This document shows positions 7,813-16,858 of a DNA stretch of 64,000 nt, piece after piece. This DNA is from Thermococcus camini (GTDB lineage: Archaea; Methanobacteriota_B; Thermococci; Thermococcales; Thermococcaceae), in the NCBI RefSeq assembly GCF_904067545.1, contig NZ_LR881183.1, positions 438,277 through 502,276 of the forward strand, read 5' to 3'. The notes under the pieces were generated by a model. That model was not told the DNA's origin. It saw only the letters and a program-made list of their open reading frames with translations, and did no database searches. Made by a program: the position numbers and the translations under genes. The number at the start of each line of letters is the position of its first letter. Position 1 is the stretch's first letter.

Positions 7813-8262
7813 GTGGATGAACTCGACCTGAGGATACTCTCGCTGCTCCAGGAAAACGCCCGGCTCTCGTACCGTGAGATAGCGCGGGAGCTCAAAGTGG
7901 CCGTTGGAACCGTGTACAACCGCATTAAAAGGATGGAGGAGGAAGGTGTAATCAAGGGGTTTGCCCCGATCCTTGACTACGAGAAGCTCGGCTTTGGACT
8001 GACCGCGGTCATAGGTGTCAAGGCCAGGGGAAGACGTATCTTGGATATAGAGCGCGAGATAGCCAAAAACGAGAGGGTAATTCTGGTCTATGACATAACC
8101 GGTGAGTTCGATATAGTCCTGGTGGCGAAGTTCAGGGATAGGGCAGACATGAACCGCTTCGTTAAGTGGTTGCTCTCCCTTGAGGGAGTGGAAAAAACGA
8201 ACACGAGTGTTGCGATGCAGGTGGTTAAAGAGGACACAAGGTTAAAGCTAACGGAGGACTAG
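7813..8262 (+). CDS. Lrp/AsnC family transcriptional regulator
   Basis: The 149-residue protein has the full Lrp architecture. An N-terminal helix-turn-helix spans about residues 1-55 (ELDLRILSLLQENARLSYREIARELKVAVGTVYNRIKRMEEEGVI). It is followed by a RAM ligand-binding domain with the VYDITGEFDIVLVAKF strand. Lrp proteins form dimers and octamers that sense amino acids. GTG 7813 follows a GGTGG site. The 3' end overlaps the convergent gene at 8248-8574 by 15 bases. Confidence 0.93.
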   Translation: MDELDLRILSLLQENARLSYREIARELKVAVGTVYNRIKRMEEEGVIKGFAPILDYEKLGFGLTAVIGVKARGRRILDIEREIAKNERVILVYDITGEFDIVLVAKFRDRADMNRFVKWLLSLEGVEKTNTSVAMQVVKEDTRLKLTED

Positions 8263-8574
8263 AACTTCATCCAGGAACCTCTTCGCAAAGTCGTCGAAGC
8301 TCTCAACCGGAAGGATAACTTCCTTTCCGTTGACTTTACCCTCAAAAATCAGGTTTCTTGCCGTTATCTCCAGTATCTTTTTGAAGTCGGGGTTTTCCGC
8401 GATGGTGTCCCTGAGAACCCTCGTGAACTCTGCCTCCTCCGCGTGCCGCACCACGCCCTCTATGACCACCTTTTTTCCGCACTCCTCCTCGGTGCATATG
8501 AATTTAAAAGGGAGGCCGGGTTCGACCTCCACCGGAATCGTCAGGCCGTCGGCGTTGTATATGAACACCTTCAT
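8248..8574 (-). CDS. Conserved hypothetical protein, 108 aa
   Basis: The family is not recognised. From ATG 8574 the protein begins MKVFIYNADGLTIPVEVEPG and contains a C-x5-C pair (FICTEEECGKKV). The rest is mixed alpha/beta with many acidic and lysine residues and no membrane segment. The frame continues to 8700, but GGAGTGAT just upstream of ATG 8574 and overlap with the upstream gene's stop argue for the shorter form. It is five bases downstream of the GfcR-like gene, so they are probably co-transcribed. Its last five codons overlap the convergent Lrp gene. Confidence 0.75.
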   Translation of the reverse strand: MKVFIYNADGLTIPVEVEPGLPFKFICTEEECGKKVVIEGVVRHAEEAEFTRVLRDTIAENPDFKKILEITARNLIFEGKVNGKEVILPVESFDDFAKRFLDEVLVLR

Positions 8575-8579
8575 GGGAA

Positions 8580-9296
8580 TCACTCCAGCCTTATGAGGCT
8601 CTCCACCGGGATGCTGTACTCCTCGCGCAGCCGCTCTATAACGTCCCCGACGCTTATGAGGAAGAACATTCCGACGGGCTTCGCACCAGCCTGCCGGCAC
8701 ATCTCCAGGAGCGCCCTCTGGGTCTCGCCGCTCCTTATGACGTCGTCAACTATGAGGACGTTTTCGCCCTTCTTGAGGGCCCACTGCGGGAGGTACAGCG
8801 TTGTGACGCTTCCCGAGGCGCTCGGAACATAGCTGACCTCGTAGAACTTCTCAACGCCGACTTCCTTCTTCTTCTTGGCGTAGACAACATCGACGTTCAG
8901 CTCCCTCGCCACGTGGACGCCGAGGGCTATTCCGTCCGTTGCGGCGGTGAGGACTTTGTCCACGTTCTTGTCCATGTATCTGCCAGCCACCTCCTCGGCG
9001 ATGAGGCTCATAAGGGATGTATCGCTGAGCACCGGCATGTTGTCAAAGAACCCGTACTCGTCAAATTTTATTCTCTTTCTGACCTCCTCCTCTATGTTGA
9101 TGTACGGGAGGAGCAGGCTGAGGAGCTCCTTCGTTCTCTCGGCGCTCGGCAGGACCTTTCCCCTCACGTACCTGTTCAGCACTGTGATGGGGAGGCCCGT
9201 TATCTTGGAGAGCTCCTCGTAGGTGTAGGTCTTCTTGAGCAGTCTGAGCACCCTGACCAGTCTCAGCTTTTCCTGTACGGACTTCAGCTGACTCAC
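8580..9296 (-). CDS. GfcR-like transcriptional regulator: HTH plus orotate-PRTase-like domain
   Basis: The 238-residue protein has an N-terminal helix-turn-helix (about residues 8-55, EKLRLVRVLRLLKKTYTYEELSKITGLPITVLNRYVRG) followed by a type I phosphoribosyltransferase fold. The PRPP loop is VLIVDDVIRSGETQRAL at about residues 180-196. It is often annotated as orotate phosphoribosyltransferase-like. The same arrangement in haloarchaea (GfcR) and in bacterial PurR-type proteins regulates transcription in response to PRPP or related ligands. Regulation rather than catalysis is an inference from the fused DNA-binding domain. The downstream 108-residue gene is its likely operon partner. Confidence 0.82.
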   Translation of the reverse strand: MSQLKSVQEKLRLVRVLRLLKKTYTYEELSKITGLPITVLNRYVRGKVLPSAERTKELLSLLLPYINIEEEVRKRIKFDEYGFFDNMPVLSDTSLMSLIAEEVAGRYMDKNVDKVLTAATDGIALGVHVARELNVDVVYAKKKKEVGVEKFYEVSYVPSASGSVTTLYLPQWALKKGENVLIVDDVIRSGETQRALLEMCRQAGAKPVGMFFLISVGDVIERLREEYSIPVESLIRLE

Positions 9297-9350
9297 GCTC
9301 TCACCTCCGGTGCCCCTGAATTAACAAGAAAATGTATAAATAGGTTTCGG

Positions 9351-9851
9351 TCACTCCCGGCTCTTCACAACTTTTCTGCGGTACTCCTCTATGACGTCGC
9401 CGTACTCCCTGAGGAGGAACTCCCTCGTCACGGCCTCCCCCTCTGGATGGTCGATGCCGGGGCAGAAGGAGTCCTTTTTGACGTAGATTTCCATCTTTTT
9501 TCCGTGCTTCACAAAGACGAACGGATAGAGCCTGCACGCGAGGGGCCGGTGGTCGTAGATTTTGCAGCGCATGGTCTCGGGATCAAGGAAAACGCAGCCC
9601 CCGTCGAAGGGGCGCTTTTTGAGGGCGTAGCTGAGGAACTTGTCTCCGCGGTAGAACATCTTATCGTAGTCCACGAATTCCCAGGCACTGTAGCCCAGTT
9701 CCTCTATTCTGGCTATATCTTCATCCCTAACCGGTATCTCCAGCTCGTAGCAGCATTTCCCGCAGTTTTCGAGGCACTTAAATTTAAAGGTGGGGTCGTG
9801 CTCGACCTCCAGGGTCTCGAGGTCGATGGTGGCCACCCACCGCCTCTCCAA
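9351..9851 (-). CDS. YkgJ family cysteine-cluster protein
   Basis: The 166-residue protein has the family cysteine cluster CLENCGKCCYELEIPV at about residues 26-41. Further cysteines follow in the GGCVFLDPETMRCKIYDHRPLACRLYPF block and an SFCPG motif. This arrangement is predicted to bind zinc or an iron-sulfur cluster. Function is unknown. It lies four bases downstream of the stand-alone RAM-domain gene and reads in the same direction as SRP54, so the three probably share a transcript. Confidence 0.85.
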   Translation of the reverse strand: MERRWVATIDLETLEVEHDPTFKFKCLENCGKCCYELEIPVRDEDIARIEELGYSAWEFVDYDKMFYRGDKFLSYALKKRPFDGGCVFLDPETMRCKIYDHRPLACRLYPFVFVKHGKKMEIYVKKDSFCPGIDHPEGEAVTREFLLREYGDVIEEYRRKVVKSRE

Positions 9852-9855
9852 CCCC

Positions 9856-10095
9856 TCACCCCCTGTAGGAGCTGGCTATCAGCGTCTCCGTCATTTCGAT
9901 GTTTTTTATCCTCCTCAGAACCTCGTCGTGGAACCTGTCCAGCTCCTCTATGCTGCCGACCTCCACGCGGAGGATCAGGTCGTACTCCCCATAGACCCTG
10001 TATATCTCGTTTATCTTCTCGTTGCCCCGGAGGGTCTCGTAGACCTTCTCCTCGGTTCCGGGTTTAACAACAACCAGGACAAACGCTTCCATCAT
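9856..10095 (-). CDS. Stand-alone RAM (Lrp/AsnC ligand-binding) domain protein
   Basis: The 79-residue protein is only the RAM domain of Lrp-type regulators: a beta-alpha-beta start [21 protein letters not shown] and the [15 protein letters not shown] strand pair, with no helix-turn-helix. Such proteins are thought to form ring oligomers and may bind amino acids or modulate full-length Lrp proteins. The first ATG overlaps the SRP54 stop codon as ATGA, so translation is coupled to SRP54. Why these two are linked is not evident. Confidence 0.88.
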   Translation of the reverse strand: MMEAFVLVVVKPGTEEKVYETLRGNEKINEIYRVYGEYDLILRVEVGSIEELDRFHDEVLRRIKNIEMTETLIASSYRG

Positions 10096-11438
10096 AGGCC
10101 GAACCCCCCGAAGTTAAACCTCTTGGCCATCTTGGCCAGCTTCCTCTTGTCCATGCTCTTGAACATCTTCTTCATCTGATTGTACTGGTTGAGGAGCTCC
10201 CTTACCTCTGCGGTGCTGGTTCCCGAGCCGCGGGCTATGCGTTTGATCCTCGAGTAGTTGATTATCTCCGGGTGCTCGAGCTCCTCCTCGGTCATGGAGT
10301 CCATGATTACCCTGTACCTCCGGAGCTTCTCCTCGCCCACCCTGACGGCGTCATCCGGCAGGGAGTAGCCCAGTCCGGGAATCATCTGAAGAACCTGCTT
10401 CAGCGGTCCCATCTTCTGCATCGCCTCGAGCTGGGCGTACATGTCCTTCAGGTTGAACTTGCCCTTGAGGAACTTTTCGAGGTCTTCCTCGCTGACGGCC
10501 TGCTGTTTCTGGAGCTCCTCGAGCTTCTCCAGGAGTCCCTCGATGTCCCCCATTCCGAGGAGCCGCGAAACAAAGCGCTTCGGATCGAAGGCCTCGAGGT
10601 CGTCTATCCTCTCGCCAACACCAATGAACTTTATCGGGGCGCCAGTTGCGGCGACGGCCGAGAGTGCGCCACCACCCTTGGCCGAACCGTCGAGCTTGGT
10701 GACTATTATCGAGCCTATTGGCGTTGCCTCCTTGAACGCCAGGGCCTGGTTATACGCCTGCTGGCCTATGGTTCCGTCTATGACGAGTATGACCTCGTGG
10801 GGCTTTATGGCCTGGCTTATCTGCCTCATCTCCTCTATAAGGCCGGACTCCTCCTTGTGCCTTCCTGCGGAGTCCACGATTATGACATCCACGTCCTTCC
10901 CCCGGAAGTACTCGACACCCTCGTAGGCGAGCTTGACTGCGTCCTTCTCCTCGGGATCGCCGGAGACCTCTATTCCGTACGGTTCGAGGAGCTGTTTGAG
11001 CTGGTAGTAGGCTCCTGGCCTCCAGGTGTCCGAGCAGACGACGCCCACCTTGTAGCCCCTCTTCTGGAGGTGCCTTGCAAGTTTCGCCACGCTGGTTGTT
11101 TTACCCGAACCCTGAATACCGACGGTGAGCAGTACGGTGGGTTTCTCTTTTATCTCGAGGGGTTTGGCCTCCTTTCCGAGAAATTTGGTCAGCTCTTCGT
11201 AGACTATCTGGATTATGTGCTCCTTCTTTGAAGCCCCTGCCGGGGGCTCCTCCTCAAGTGCCCTCTTCTCTATTGTTTTGGTCAGCTGAAGAACGAGCCT
11301 CACGTTAACGTCCGCCTGGATGAGTGCCCTCTGGATATCTCGCACTACCTCCTTTATCGTCGCCTCGTCCACGGTTTTCGAGCGGGCGAGCTTTTTCAGG
11401 GCGCTGTTCAGTGCCTTCCCGAGCTTCTCTAGGGCCAT
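10092..11438 (-). CDS. srp54: Signal recognition particle protein SRP54
   Basis: The 448-residue GTPase targets ribosome-nascent chains to the membrane with 7S RNA and SRP19. The N domain is helical (about 1-95). The G domain has [15 protein letters not shown] (about 109-123), the DSAGRH switch (about 190) and [11 protein letters not shown] (about 247-257). The M domain from about 300 includes [18 protein letters not shown], and the C-terminus ends [13 protein letters not shown]-like site (AAGTTTATAAAC on the plus strand near 11468) lies about 30 bases upstream of the start. Confidence 0.98.
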   Translation of the reverse strand: MALEKLGKALNSALKKLARSKTVDEATIKEVVRDIQRALIQADVNVRLVLQLTKTIEKRALEEEPPAGASKKEHIIQIVYEELTKFLGKEAKPLEIKEKPTVLLTVGIQGSGKTTSVAKLARHLQKRGYKVGVVCSDTWRPGAYYQLKQLLEPYGIEVSGDPEEKDAVKLAYEGVEYFRGKDVDVIIVDSAGRHKEESGLIEEMRQISQAIKPHEVILVIDGTIGQQAYNQALAFKEATPIGSIIVTKLDGSAKGGGALSAVAATGAPIKFIGVGERIDDLEAFDPKRFVSRLLGMGDIEGLLEKLEELQKQQAVSEEDLEKFLKGKFNLKDMYAQLEAMQKMGPLKQVLQMIPGLGYSLPDDAVRVGEEKLRRYRVIMDSMTEEELEHPEIINYSRIKRIARGSGTSTAEVRELLNQYNQMKKMFKSMDKRKLAKMAKRFNFGGFGL

Positions 11439-11718
11439 TTTCTCTCACCGTAGTGATGGCGTCTCCAAAGTTTATAAACAGTTGGGTCGGCTTCCGGAAA
11501 AAGTCGATGTTCTAATGTGCGCTTTCTTCTTAATCGGAAATGTTAGAGCAGATTTAGTCGAACATATCTGTACATCCAACTACAAAGGCGGACGACATTG
11601 CTTTTTTGAAGGAATAAAGAACTCCAAGAGTCACTTATGGAAATTTGGGGGCTGACAAAGCTTTTAAACCTCTGAGGGGCCAGATATTATTGAAAACGGG
11701 GAAACGGAGGTGACACGG
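11439..11718. other. Intergenic region between divergent srp54 and a 36-codon ORF
   Basis: The 280-base gap holds the srp54 promoter near 11468 (minus strand) and a plus-strand TATA-like site AGCTTTTAAACC at about 11659-11670. The latter is followed about 50 bases later by GGAGGTGA. The middle part (about 11500-11640) is A/T-rich; I see no gene, tRNA, C/D box pair or repeat in it. Confidence 0.4.
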
Positions 11719-11829
11719 ATGATGTGGATGGCCCACCTGTACGGATACATGCTCGAGAGGGAGATGGAGAGGAGGAAGCGCAAGTCCATCCCCGAGGAGC
11801 TTGCGTACGTTGAAACCCTTAGAGCTTGA
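11719..11829 (+). CDS. Small uncharacterised protein, 36 aa
   Basis: A 36-codon ORF (MMWMAHLYGYMLEREMERRK... ending ETLRA) is preceded by a perfect GGAGGTGA at 11706-11713 and by a TATA-like TTTTAAA at about 11663. It therefore carries its own expression signals. The peptide is aromatic at the start, then strongly charged and probably helical (EREMERRKRKS). Start ATG 11719 or 11722. The family is not recognised. The signals make it more likely real than chance, but conservation is untested. Confidence 0.55.
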   Translation: MMWMAHLYGYMLEREMERRKRKSIPEELAYVETLRA

Positions 11830-11886
11830 TGGTTGAATCATCCCTCACTTTAATAAGGCGCGGTTCTATTTTTACCCGGTGGTGTT

Positions 11887-12750
11887 ATGAGGATCCACTA
11901 TGAGTGCATCGCTTGTGCCGTTAACCAGGCTCAGAAGATAACCGAGATGAGTGCCGAGGACTCTGGAAAGCGCAGGAAGGCCATGCTTTTTGTGGCCGGG
12001 AAACTTGGCGAGCTGTTTAGCGAGGATTCAATTCCCGCGGTGAGCGGGGGTATGCTATTCCTTGAACTGTACCGCTTCCTTGGGGATGATGACCCGTTCA
12101 GCGGTTACAAGGAGACCTCCAGGAAGCTGGCTCAAAGGGTTGCCGGGGATCTCGGGGTTCCAGTGGACTTCAAAACAGCTCTCAAGCTGGCGATAGCGGG
12201 CAACATCATAGACTTCGCCGTTGGCTACGACCCCTCAAAAATAGAGGAGGACATCATTGGAGTGACCCGGGAGGAGCTTGGCATAGACCACAGCGATGAG
12301 CTTCTCAGGGCGCTCGAGAACGCCGAAATACTGCTGTACCTCACCGATAACTGCGGGGAGGTGTACTTTGACAGGCTGCTGCTTGAGTTCATACGTGGGA
12401 GATTTCCCGACCTGAGGATATACGTGGCCGCGAAGGACGGTCCGATAATCAATGACGCCACGGTCAGGGACCTGCTGGAGGCGGGGTTCAACGAGTTTGC
12501 TGAAGTTATATCCACGGGCTCCAGGCTTCCGGGCACTCCACTGGAATACGCCTCCGAGGAATTCCGGAGAATCTTCAACGCCGTCGACGTCGTAATCGCC
12601 AAGGGGCAGGCCAACTTTGAGACTCTGAGCGACCTGGGGGACAGCAGGATGTTCTTCCTCCTCAAGGCCAAGTGTCCTCCAATCGCCCGCGAGCTTGGTG
12701 TCGAGAGGGGCTCACTGCTCTGTGTGAGGGGCGGAAAAATAGACGATTGA
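11887..12750 (+). CDS. DUF89 (damage-control phosphatase type) protein
   Basis: The 287-residue protein shows the DUF89/ARMT1-like signature blocks in order: an N-terminal CIAC, DNCGEVYFDRLLLE (about residues 154-167), KDGPIINDAT (about 183-192), KGQANFETLS, and LKAKCPPIARELGV near the C-terminus. The Asp, Asn and Asp/Lys positions of these blocks form the metal-dependent phosphatase site. The family is proposed to dephosphorylate reactive or misfolded sugar phosphates and related metabolites. The exact substrate here is unknown. ATG 11887 follows GGTGGTG. Confidence 0.85.
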   Translation: MRIHYECIACAVNQAQKITEMSAEDSGKRRKAMLFVAGKLGELFSEDSIPAVSGGMLFLELYRFLGDDDPFSGYKETSRKLAQRVAGDLGVPVDFKTALKLAIAGNIIDFAVGYDPSKIEEDIIGVTREELGIDHSDELLRALENAEILLYLTDNCGEVYFDRLLLEFIRGRFPDLRIYVAAKDGPIINDATVRDLLEAGFNEFAEVISTGSRLPGTPLEYASEEFRRIFNAVDVVIAKGQANFETLSDLGDSRMFFLLKAKCPPIARELGVERGSLLCVRGGKIDD

Positions 12751-12824
12751 CGATATTATCTTTGACGAATGTCTATTAGAAACCTTTTTATATTTTCAAG
12801 TGGTATATACTCATGGTGATATCT

Positions 12825-13034
12825 GTGACAACGGTAATCCGGAAAGATGCGGAAAGGTTTTTGAGGGAGTTAAAGGCCCATTACGGCGATGCCTGGAGGA
12901 TGCCACGCAGTAACTACCTGTCCAAGCCAGATTTTGTTGTGGTCGACCCCAAGAGCGGCAAAAAGACAAAAGTAAGCTTCGTTTCCCTTGACGATGGTGA
13001 AGTCGTCGGCGTCGTTTATGACGACCTTGGCTGA
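12825..13034 (+). CDS. Hypothetical protein, about 69 aa
   Basis: The family is not recognised. The product is a small soluble alpha/beta protein with a basic N-terminal helix (VIRKDAERFLRELKAHYG), a strand segment PDFVVVDPKSGKKTKVSFVSL, and an acidic end VVYDDLG. An ATG at 12813 is also possible. However, GGTGAT at 12815-12820 best serves the GTG at 12825, and the TATA-like TTTATATT at 12787-12794 predicts transcription beginning near or just after 12813. Confidence 0.6.
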   Translation: MTTVIRKDAERFLRELKAHYGDAWRMPRSNYLSKPDFVVVDPKSGKKTKVSFVSLDDGEVVGVVYDDLG

Positions 13035-13124
13035 ACTTTCGCTTTTTGACTAATTGCCCCTATTCTGTTTTGGCCGTTGGAAACCATTAAATACTTCCAT
13101 ATCGTAAATTTTCCGGTGGAAATA

Positions 13125-14426
13125 ATGGCCGCCGATGTTTACCGCGAGGCCCTTCGGCTGGCCTCTGATATACGGGACAAGTACCTGCGAGCAGTCACCT
13201 ACGCTAAAATTGGCTATTACATGCACCGGGCTAAGAACCCCGAGTACGGTACTGCGTTTAAGTACGCCTTCAACGCGGTCGCCTCCATCGAGAACCCAGT
13301 TCTGGCAGTCAGGGCTCTTATGGAGATAGGCACCTACCTTCATCTGGCAGAAAAGAAGACGTCCAGAAAAGTCTTTGGACAGGCCCACGATGCAGTGCTC
13401 GACTTCCCCCAACCTCTCCGCGACGACCTCCTCAGTGAGCTTGTAGTGAGGCTTCTGGAGCTTGACCTGGTCGATGATGCCCTTTTCTACGTTGCCGACA
13501 TCGAGGATACCGTAAAGCGCAACGACCTCCTTCTGAAGATACTCCGTGCGTACCTGAATCGCGGTAATATGCGCAGGGCCGCGAGGATCATCGAACAGAT
13601 TGACGAGGAGCCCTGGCACTCAATAGCGGCCATCGAAGCGGTGAAGGAGCACCTTAAACGGGAGGAGTTCGGCAGTGCAATACGCGCCCTGTCTGAACTC
13701 AGGAGTGACTATTGGCTTGGCGAGGCCATGAGGGAGGTCGCAGTATATCTGAAAACATCCGACGTCCCCAAGGCAACCTACGAGAAGTTTGTGGATATAG
13801 CGCTGTCCCTCTCCGGTGAGACGGGTTCGGATGTTCTCAACTCCCTTCTAATCGGCCTTGGGAACCAGGGTGAGCTCGAGTTCGTCATGGGGATATTGAA
13901 ACGGTTGCCCCCCGAGCAGAGAACCGCCGTACTCGAGGGAATCGTCAAGGTATCCGCCGACAGGGAGGAGATACTCTCCAGACTGCTGGAGCTTCTGAAG
14001 GGGGAGGAGTTTGAACACATAGCGGGTTTTGTGGTGGACCAGCTGCTCTCCAGGCCCATCAGCGAGAGGTACTCCAGTCTCGTTAAGTCAATAGGTGAGA
14101 GAACCCGGGAGGATGCGGTTCTCGTCAAAGTTGCCACGTACCTCTCCAAGCTTGGAGACTTTGACGGTGCATGGGAATTCGCCTCCCGCGTTCGTGGCCA
14201 CTACCTCCGCTCGTTGGCCTTTGGCAGCATAGCTGTGGCGAAGCTCAATGCCGGGGATATAGACGGGGCGATAGATGCGGCCCTTGAGGTGAAGGACGCC
14301 AAGTGGGGCTCTTGGCTCCTCAGCGAGATACTGACGAAGATACTGGAACTCCAGACTGAGGGTGAGGTTAGAGAGGACATCGAGGAGCGGGCGGAGTACC
14401 AGAGGGGGCTCTGGGAAAAGGGCTAA
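13125..14426 (+). CDS. Alpha-helical repeat (TPR/HEAT-like) protein
   Basis: The 433-residue protein is built almost wholly from about 30-residue helical pairs. Recurring patterns are ALRLASDIRDKYLRAVTYAKIGYYMHRA, AVRALMEIGTYLHLAE, LLKILRAYLNRGNMRRAARIIEQI and HYLRSLAFGSIAVAKLNAGDIDGAIDAAL. No signal peptide or enzymatic motif is visible. Such proteins are usually scaffolds; the partner is unknown. ATG 13125 follows GGTGGA at 13115-13120. An in-frame TTG at 13077 precedes the likely TATA region (CATTAAATAC) and is rejected. Confidence 0.75.
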   Translation: MAADVYREALRLASDIRDKYLRAVTYAKIGYYMHRAKNPEYGTAFKYAFNAVASIENPVLAVRALMEIGTYLHLAEKKTSRKVFGQAHDAVLDFPQPLRDDLLSELVVRLLELDLVDDALFYVADIEDTVKRNDLLLKILRAYLNRGNMRRAARIIEQIDEEPWHSIAAIEAVKEHLKREEFGSAIRALSELRSDYWLGEAMREVAVYLKTSDVPKATYEKFVDIALSLSGETGSDVLNSLLIGLGNQGELEFVMGILKRLPPEQRTAVLEGIVKVSADREEILSRLLELLKGEEFEHIAGFVVDQLLSRPISERYSSLVKSIGERTREDAVLVKVATYLSKLGDFDGAWEFASRVRGHYLRSLAFGSIAVAKLNAGDIDGAIDAALEVKDAKWGSWLLSEILTKILELQTEGEVREDIEERAEYQRGLWEKG

Positions 14427-14466
14427 CGTTTTAAGACCGCCGCCCTTTCATCTTCCAGGTGATGCC

Positions 14467-15270
14467 ATGCCGAGGATAGCAATTATTGGAGGTTCCGGAG
14501 TCTACGATCCGAAGCTGCTTCAGAACATCAGGGAGGAGTTCGTGAACACTCCCTATGGAAAGGTCCGGGTGAAGATCGGGGAGTACGACGGGGAGGAGAT
14601 AGCCTTCCTCGCGAGGCACGGTGAGGGGCACAGCGTTCCTCCGCACAAGATAAACTACCGTGCCAACATCTGGGCGCTCTATGAGCTCGGTGTGGAGAGG
14701 ATTCTTTCCACTTCAGCGGTTGGCTCCCTCAACGAGGCCATGAAGCCGGGCGACTTCGTCGTTCTCGACCAGCTTCTGGACTTCACCAAGACGAGGCACT
14801 ACACATTCTACGACGGCGACGAGAGCCCGCATGACAGGAAGTTCGTTGCCCACGTGGACTTCACGGACCCGTACTGTCCCGAGCTCAGGAAGGCCCTGAT
14901 AACCGCCGCCAAGGAGCTTGGCTTCGACTATCACCCAACGGGCACCTACGCCTGCATGGAGGGTCCGAGGTTCGAGACGAGGGCGGAGATACGGGCGCTC
15001 AAGATACTCGGTGCCGATGTCGTTGGAATGACTCAGTGTCCCGAGGCAGCCTTGGCGAGGGAGCTGGAGATATGCTACGCCAGCGTGGCCATAGTTACCA
15101 ACTTCGCCGCCGGAATAAGCAGGGATAAGCTCACCCACACCGAGGTCGTTGAGCTGATGGCCAAGAAGAGCGAGGAGATAAAGTACCTCCTCATGAAGTC
15201 CATCAGGTACATTCCGAAGGAGCGCCACTGCGCCTGCAAGGACGCCCTGAAGGGCGCGACCGGAGACTGA
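14467..15270 (+). CDS. mtnP: S-methyl-5'-thioadenosine phosphorylase
   Basis: The 267-residue PNP/MTAP family protein begins PRIAIIGGSGVYDP, with the phosphate-binding GGSG. It also has RHGEGHSVPPHKINYRANIWAL (about residues 44-65), the ribose/base-site block TYACMEGPRFETRAEIR, and MTQCPEAALARELEI. The C-terminal Cys-Ala-Cys (HCACKD) is the CxC disulfide motif found in hyperthermophilic MTAPs. It cleaves MTA from polyamine synthesis to adenine and 5-methylthioribose-1-phosphate. The frame is open from 14362, but ATG 14467 follows GGTGATG and matches the family start. Confidence 0.93.
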   Translation: MPRIAIIGGSGVYDPKLLQNIREEFVNTPYGKVRVKIGEYDGEEIAFLARHGEGHSVPPHKINYRANIWALYELGVERILSTSAVGSLNEAMKPGDFVVLDQLLDFTKTRHYTFYDGDESPHDRKFVAHVDFTDPYCPELRKALITAAKELGFDYHPTGTYACMEGPRFETRAEIRALKILGADVVGMTQCPEAALARELEICYASVAIVTNFAAGISRDKLTHTEVVELMAKKSEEIKYLLMKSIRYIPKERHCACKDALKGATGD

Positions 15271-15376
15271 TGTCCTTTCCTGTTCTTTTATCCTCTTAAA
15301 AGTGCTTACGTTTTGAACTCGAGGTTAAAGAAATCGTTTAATAGTAGGCCGCCCTAATTCTTCATGGTGATGGAAA

Positions 15377-16714
15377 GTGAAGTACGACGTTGTTATTATC
15401 GGAGCAAGCGCCGGGGGCCTGACCACGGCGATCTCGGCCCGGAAGTTCTACCCCGACAAAAGCGTTCTGGTCATCAAGAGGGAAGATATCTCCATGATTC
15501 CCTGCGGCATCCCGTACATCTTTGGCACGCTGAATAGTGTTGATGATGATATTCTCCCTGTCGAGAAATTCCTGGAGCCGCTCGGCGTGGATGTCTTGAC
15601 GGATGAGGTTACTGAGATCGACCCGAGGGCAAAGCTCGTGAGGACCGCCTCCGGGAAGGAGATCGCCTGGGAGAAGCTCGTCCTTGCGACCGGTTCAAAA
15701 CCCGTGAAGCCGGAGTTCCCTGGCTCGGAGCTGGAGGGAGTTTACACCGTCCCGAAAGACTACCGCTACCTGAAGGAGTTCCGCGAGAGGGTTAAAACTG
15801 CGGAGAGAATAGTCATCGTTGGAGGCGGCTTCATAGCACTCGAGGTCGGTGATGAGATAAGAAAGCTCGGAAAGGACGTGACGATTCTCGTGAGGAGCAG
15901 GCTCCTGAGAAGCTCCTTCGATAGGGAGTTCAGCGAGATGGTCGCGGAACGACTTGAGGAGAGGAGCATAAAGGTTATCCATGGACAGGTTGAGCGGATC
16001 CTTGGTGGGGAAAGGGTCGAGCGGGTGAGGCTCATCGACGGAAGCGAGCTCCCTGCGGACCTCGTTATATTCTCCATCGGATACCGCCCGAACGTTGAGC
16101 TGGCCGTTAAGGCTGGCCTCAGGGTTACGCGCTACGGCATCTGGACCGACGAGTACATGAGAACCTCTCACCCGGACATCTTCGCCGTTGGCGACTGCGT
16201 GGAGCACAGGGACTTCTTCACGGGCAAGCCCTACGGTCTGATGCTTGCTTCAACGGCAACCTTCGAGGCAAGAATAGCCGGTGCGAACCTCTTCAAGCTC
16301 CAGATCGTCAGGGAGAACAGAAGGACGATAGGCGTCTATTCCACCAATGTTGCCGGTCTCACCCTTGCGGCCGCGGGCCTCACCGAGGAGGCCGCCAGAA
16401 GGGAGGGCTTCGAGGTCATAGTTGGCTATGGAAAAGGTCCCGACAGGCACCCGGCTAAGTTCCCGGACACCTCGATGGTGACGGTTAAGCTGATATTCTC
16501 CCGTGACAGGGGAGCGATACTCGGTGCCCAGATAGCCGGTGGAAAGAGTGTTGGCGAGATGATAAACATTCTCGCCCTCGCGATACAGAAGAGACTCACC
16601 GCGAGCGAGCTTTACACACTCCAGATAGCGACCCACCCCCTCCTAACGGCTTCTCCGGTCGGCTATCAGATACTCCAGGCGGCTGAGGATGCGTTGGCAA
16701 AGCTGAGAGCCTGA
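15377..16714 (+). CDS. cdr: CoA-disulfide reductase / NAD(P)H oxidase (pyridine nucleotide-disulfide family)
   Basis: The 445-residue flavoprotein has the FAD motif VVIIGASAGGLTTA (residues 5-18), the single active-site Cys43 in SMIPCGIPY, and a second Rossmann motif IVIVGGGFIALEVGDEI at about 151-167. The FAD block is DIFAVGDCVE, and a C-terminal dimerisation domain follows. A single redox Cys rather than a CxxC pair identifies the CoADR/NADH-oxidase type. In Thermococcales this enzyme reduces CoA disulfides and links to sulfur metabolism. GTG 15377 follows GGTGATG; TATA-like CGTTTAATAG lies about 40 bases upstream. Confidence 0.92.
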   Translation: MKYDVVIIGASAGGLTTAISARKFYPDKSVLVIKREDISMIPCGIPYIFGTLNSVDDDILPVEKFLEPLGVDVLTDEVTEIDPRAKLVRTASGKEIAWEKLVLATGSKPVKPEFPGSELEGVYTVPKDYRYLKEFRERVKTAERIVIVGGGFIALEVGDEIRKLGKDVTILVRSRLLRSSFDREFSEMVAERLEERSIKVIHGQVERILGGERVERVRLIDGSELPADLVIFSIGYRPNVELAVKAGLRVTRYGIWTDEYMRTSHPDIFAVGDCVEHRDFFTGKPYGLMLASTATFEARIAGANLFKLQIVRENRRTIGVYSTNVAGLTLAAAGLTEEAARREGFEVIVGYGKGPDRHPAKFPDTSMVTVKLIFSRDRGAILGAQIAGGKSVGEMINILALAIQKRLTASELYTLQIATHPLLTASPVGYQILQAAEDALAKLRA

Positions 16715-16858
16715 GGAGCTTTGTGCGATTTCCAGCTTCTTTTTTTGTTTTGGCCTTTTGGAAAAAGTTGGTCGAAAATATTCTTCTCTCCGAAAGGTAA
16801 AAAGTAAGTTGTGCAGTACAGAGACATTTGATCAAACTTTTCTCCAGAAAAGTTTGTG

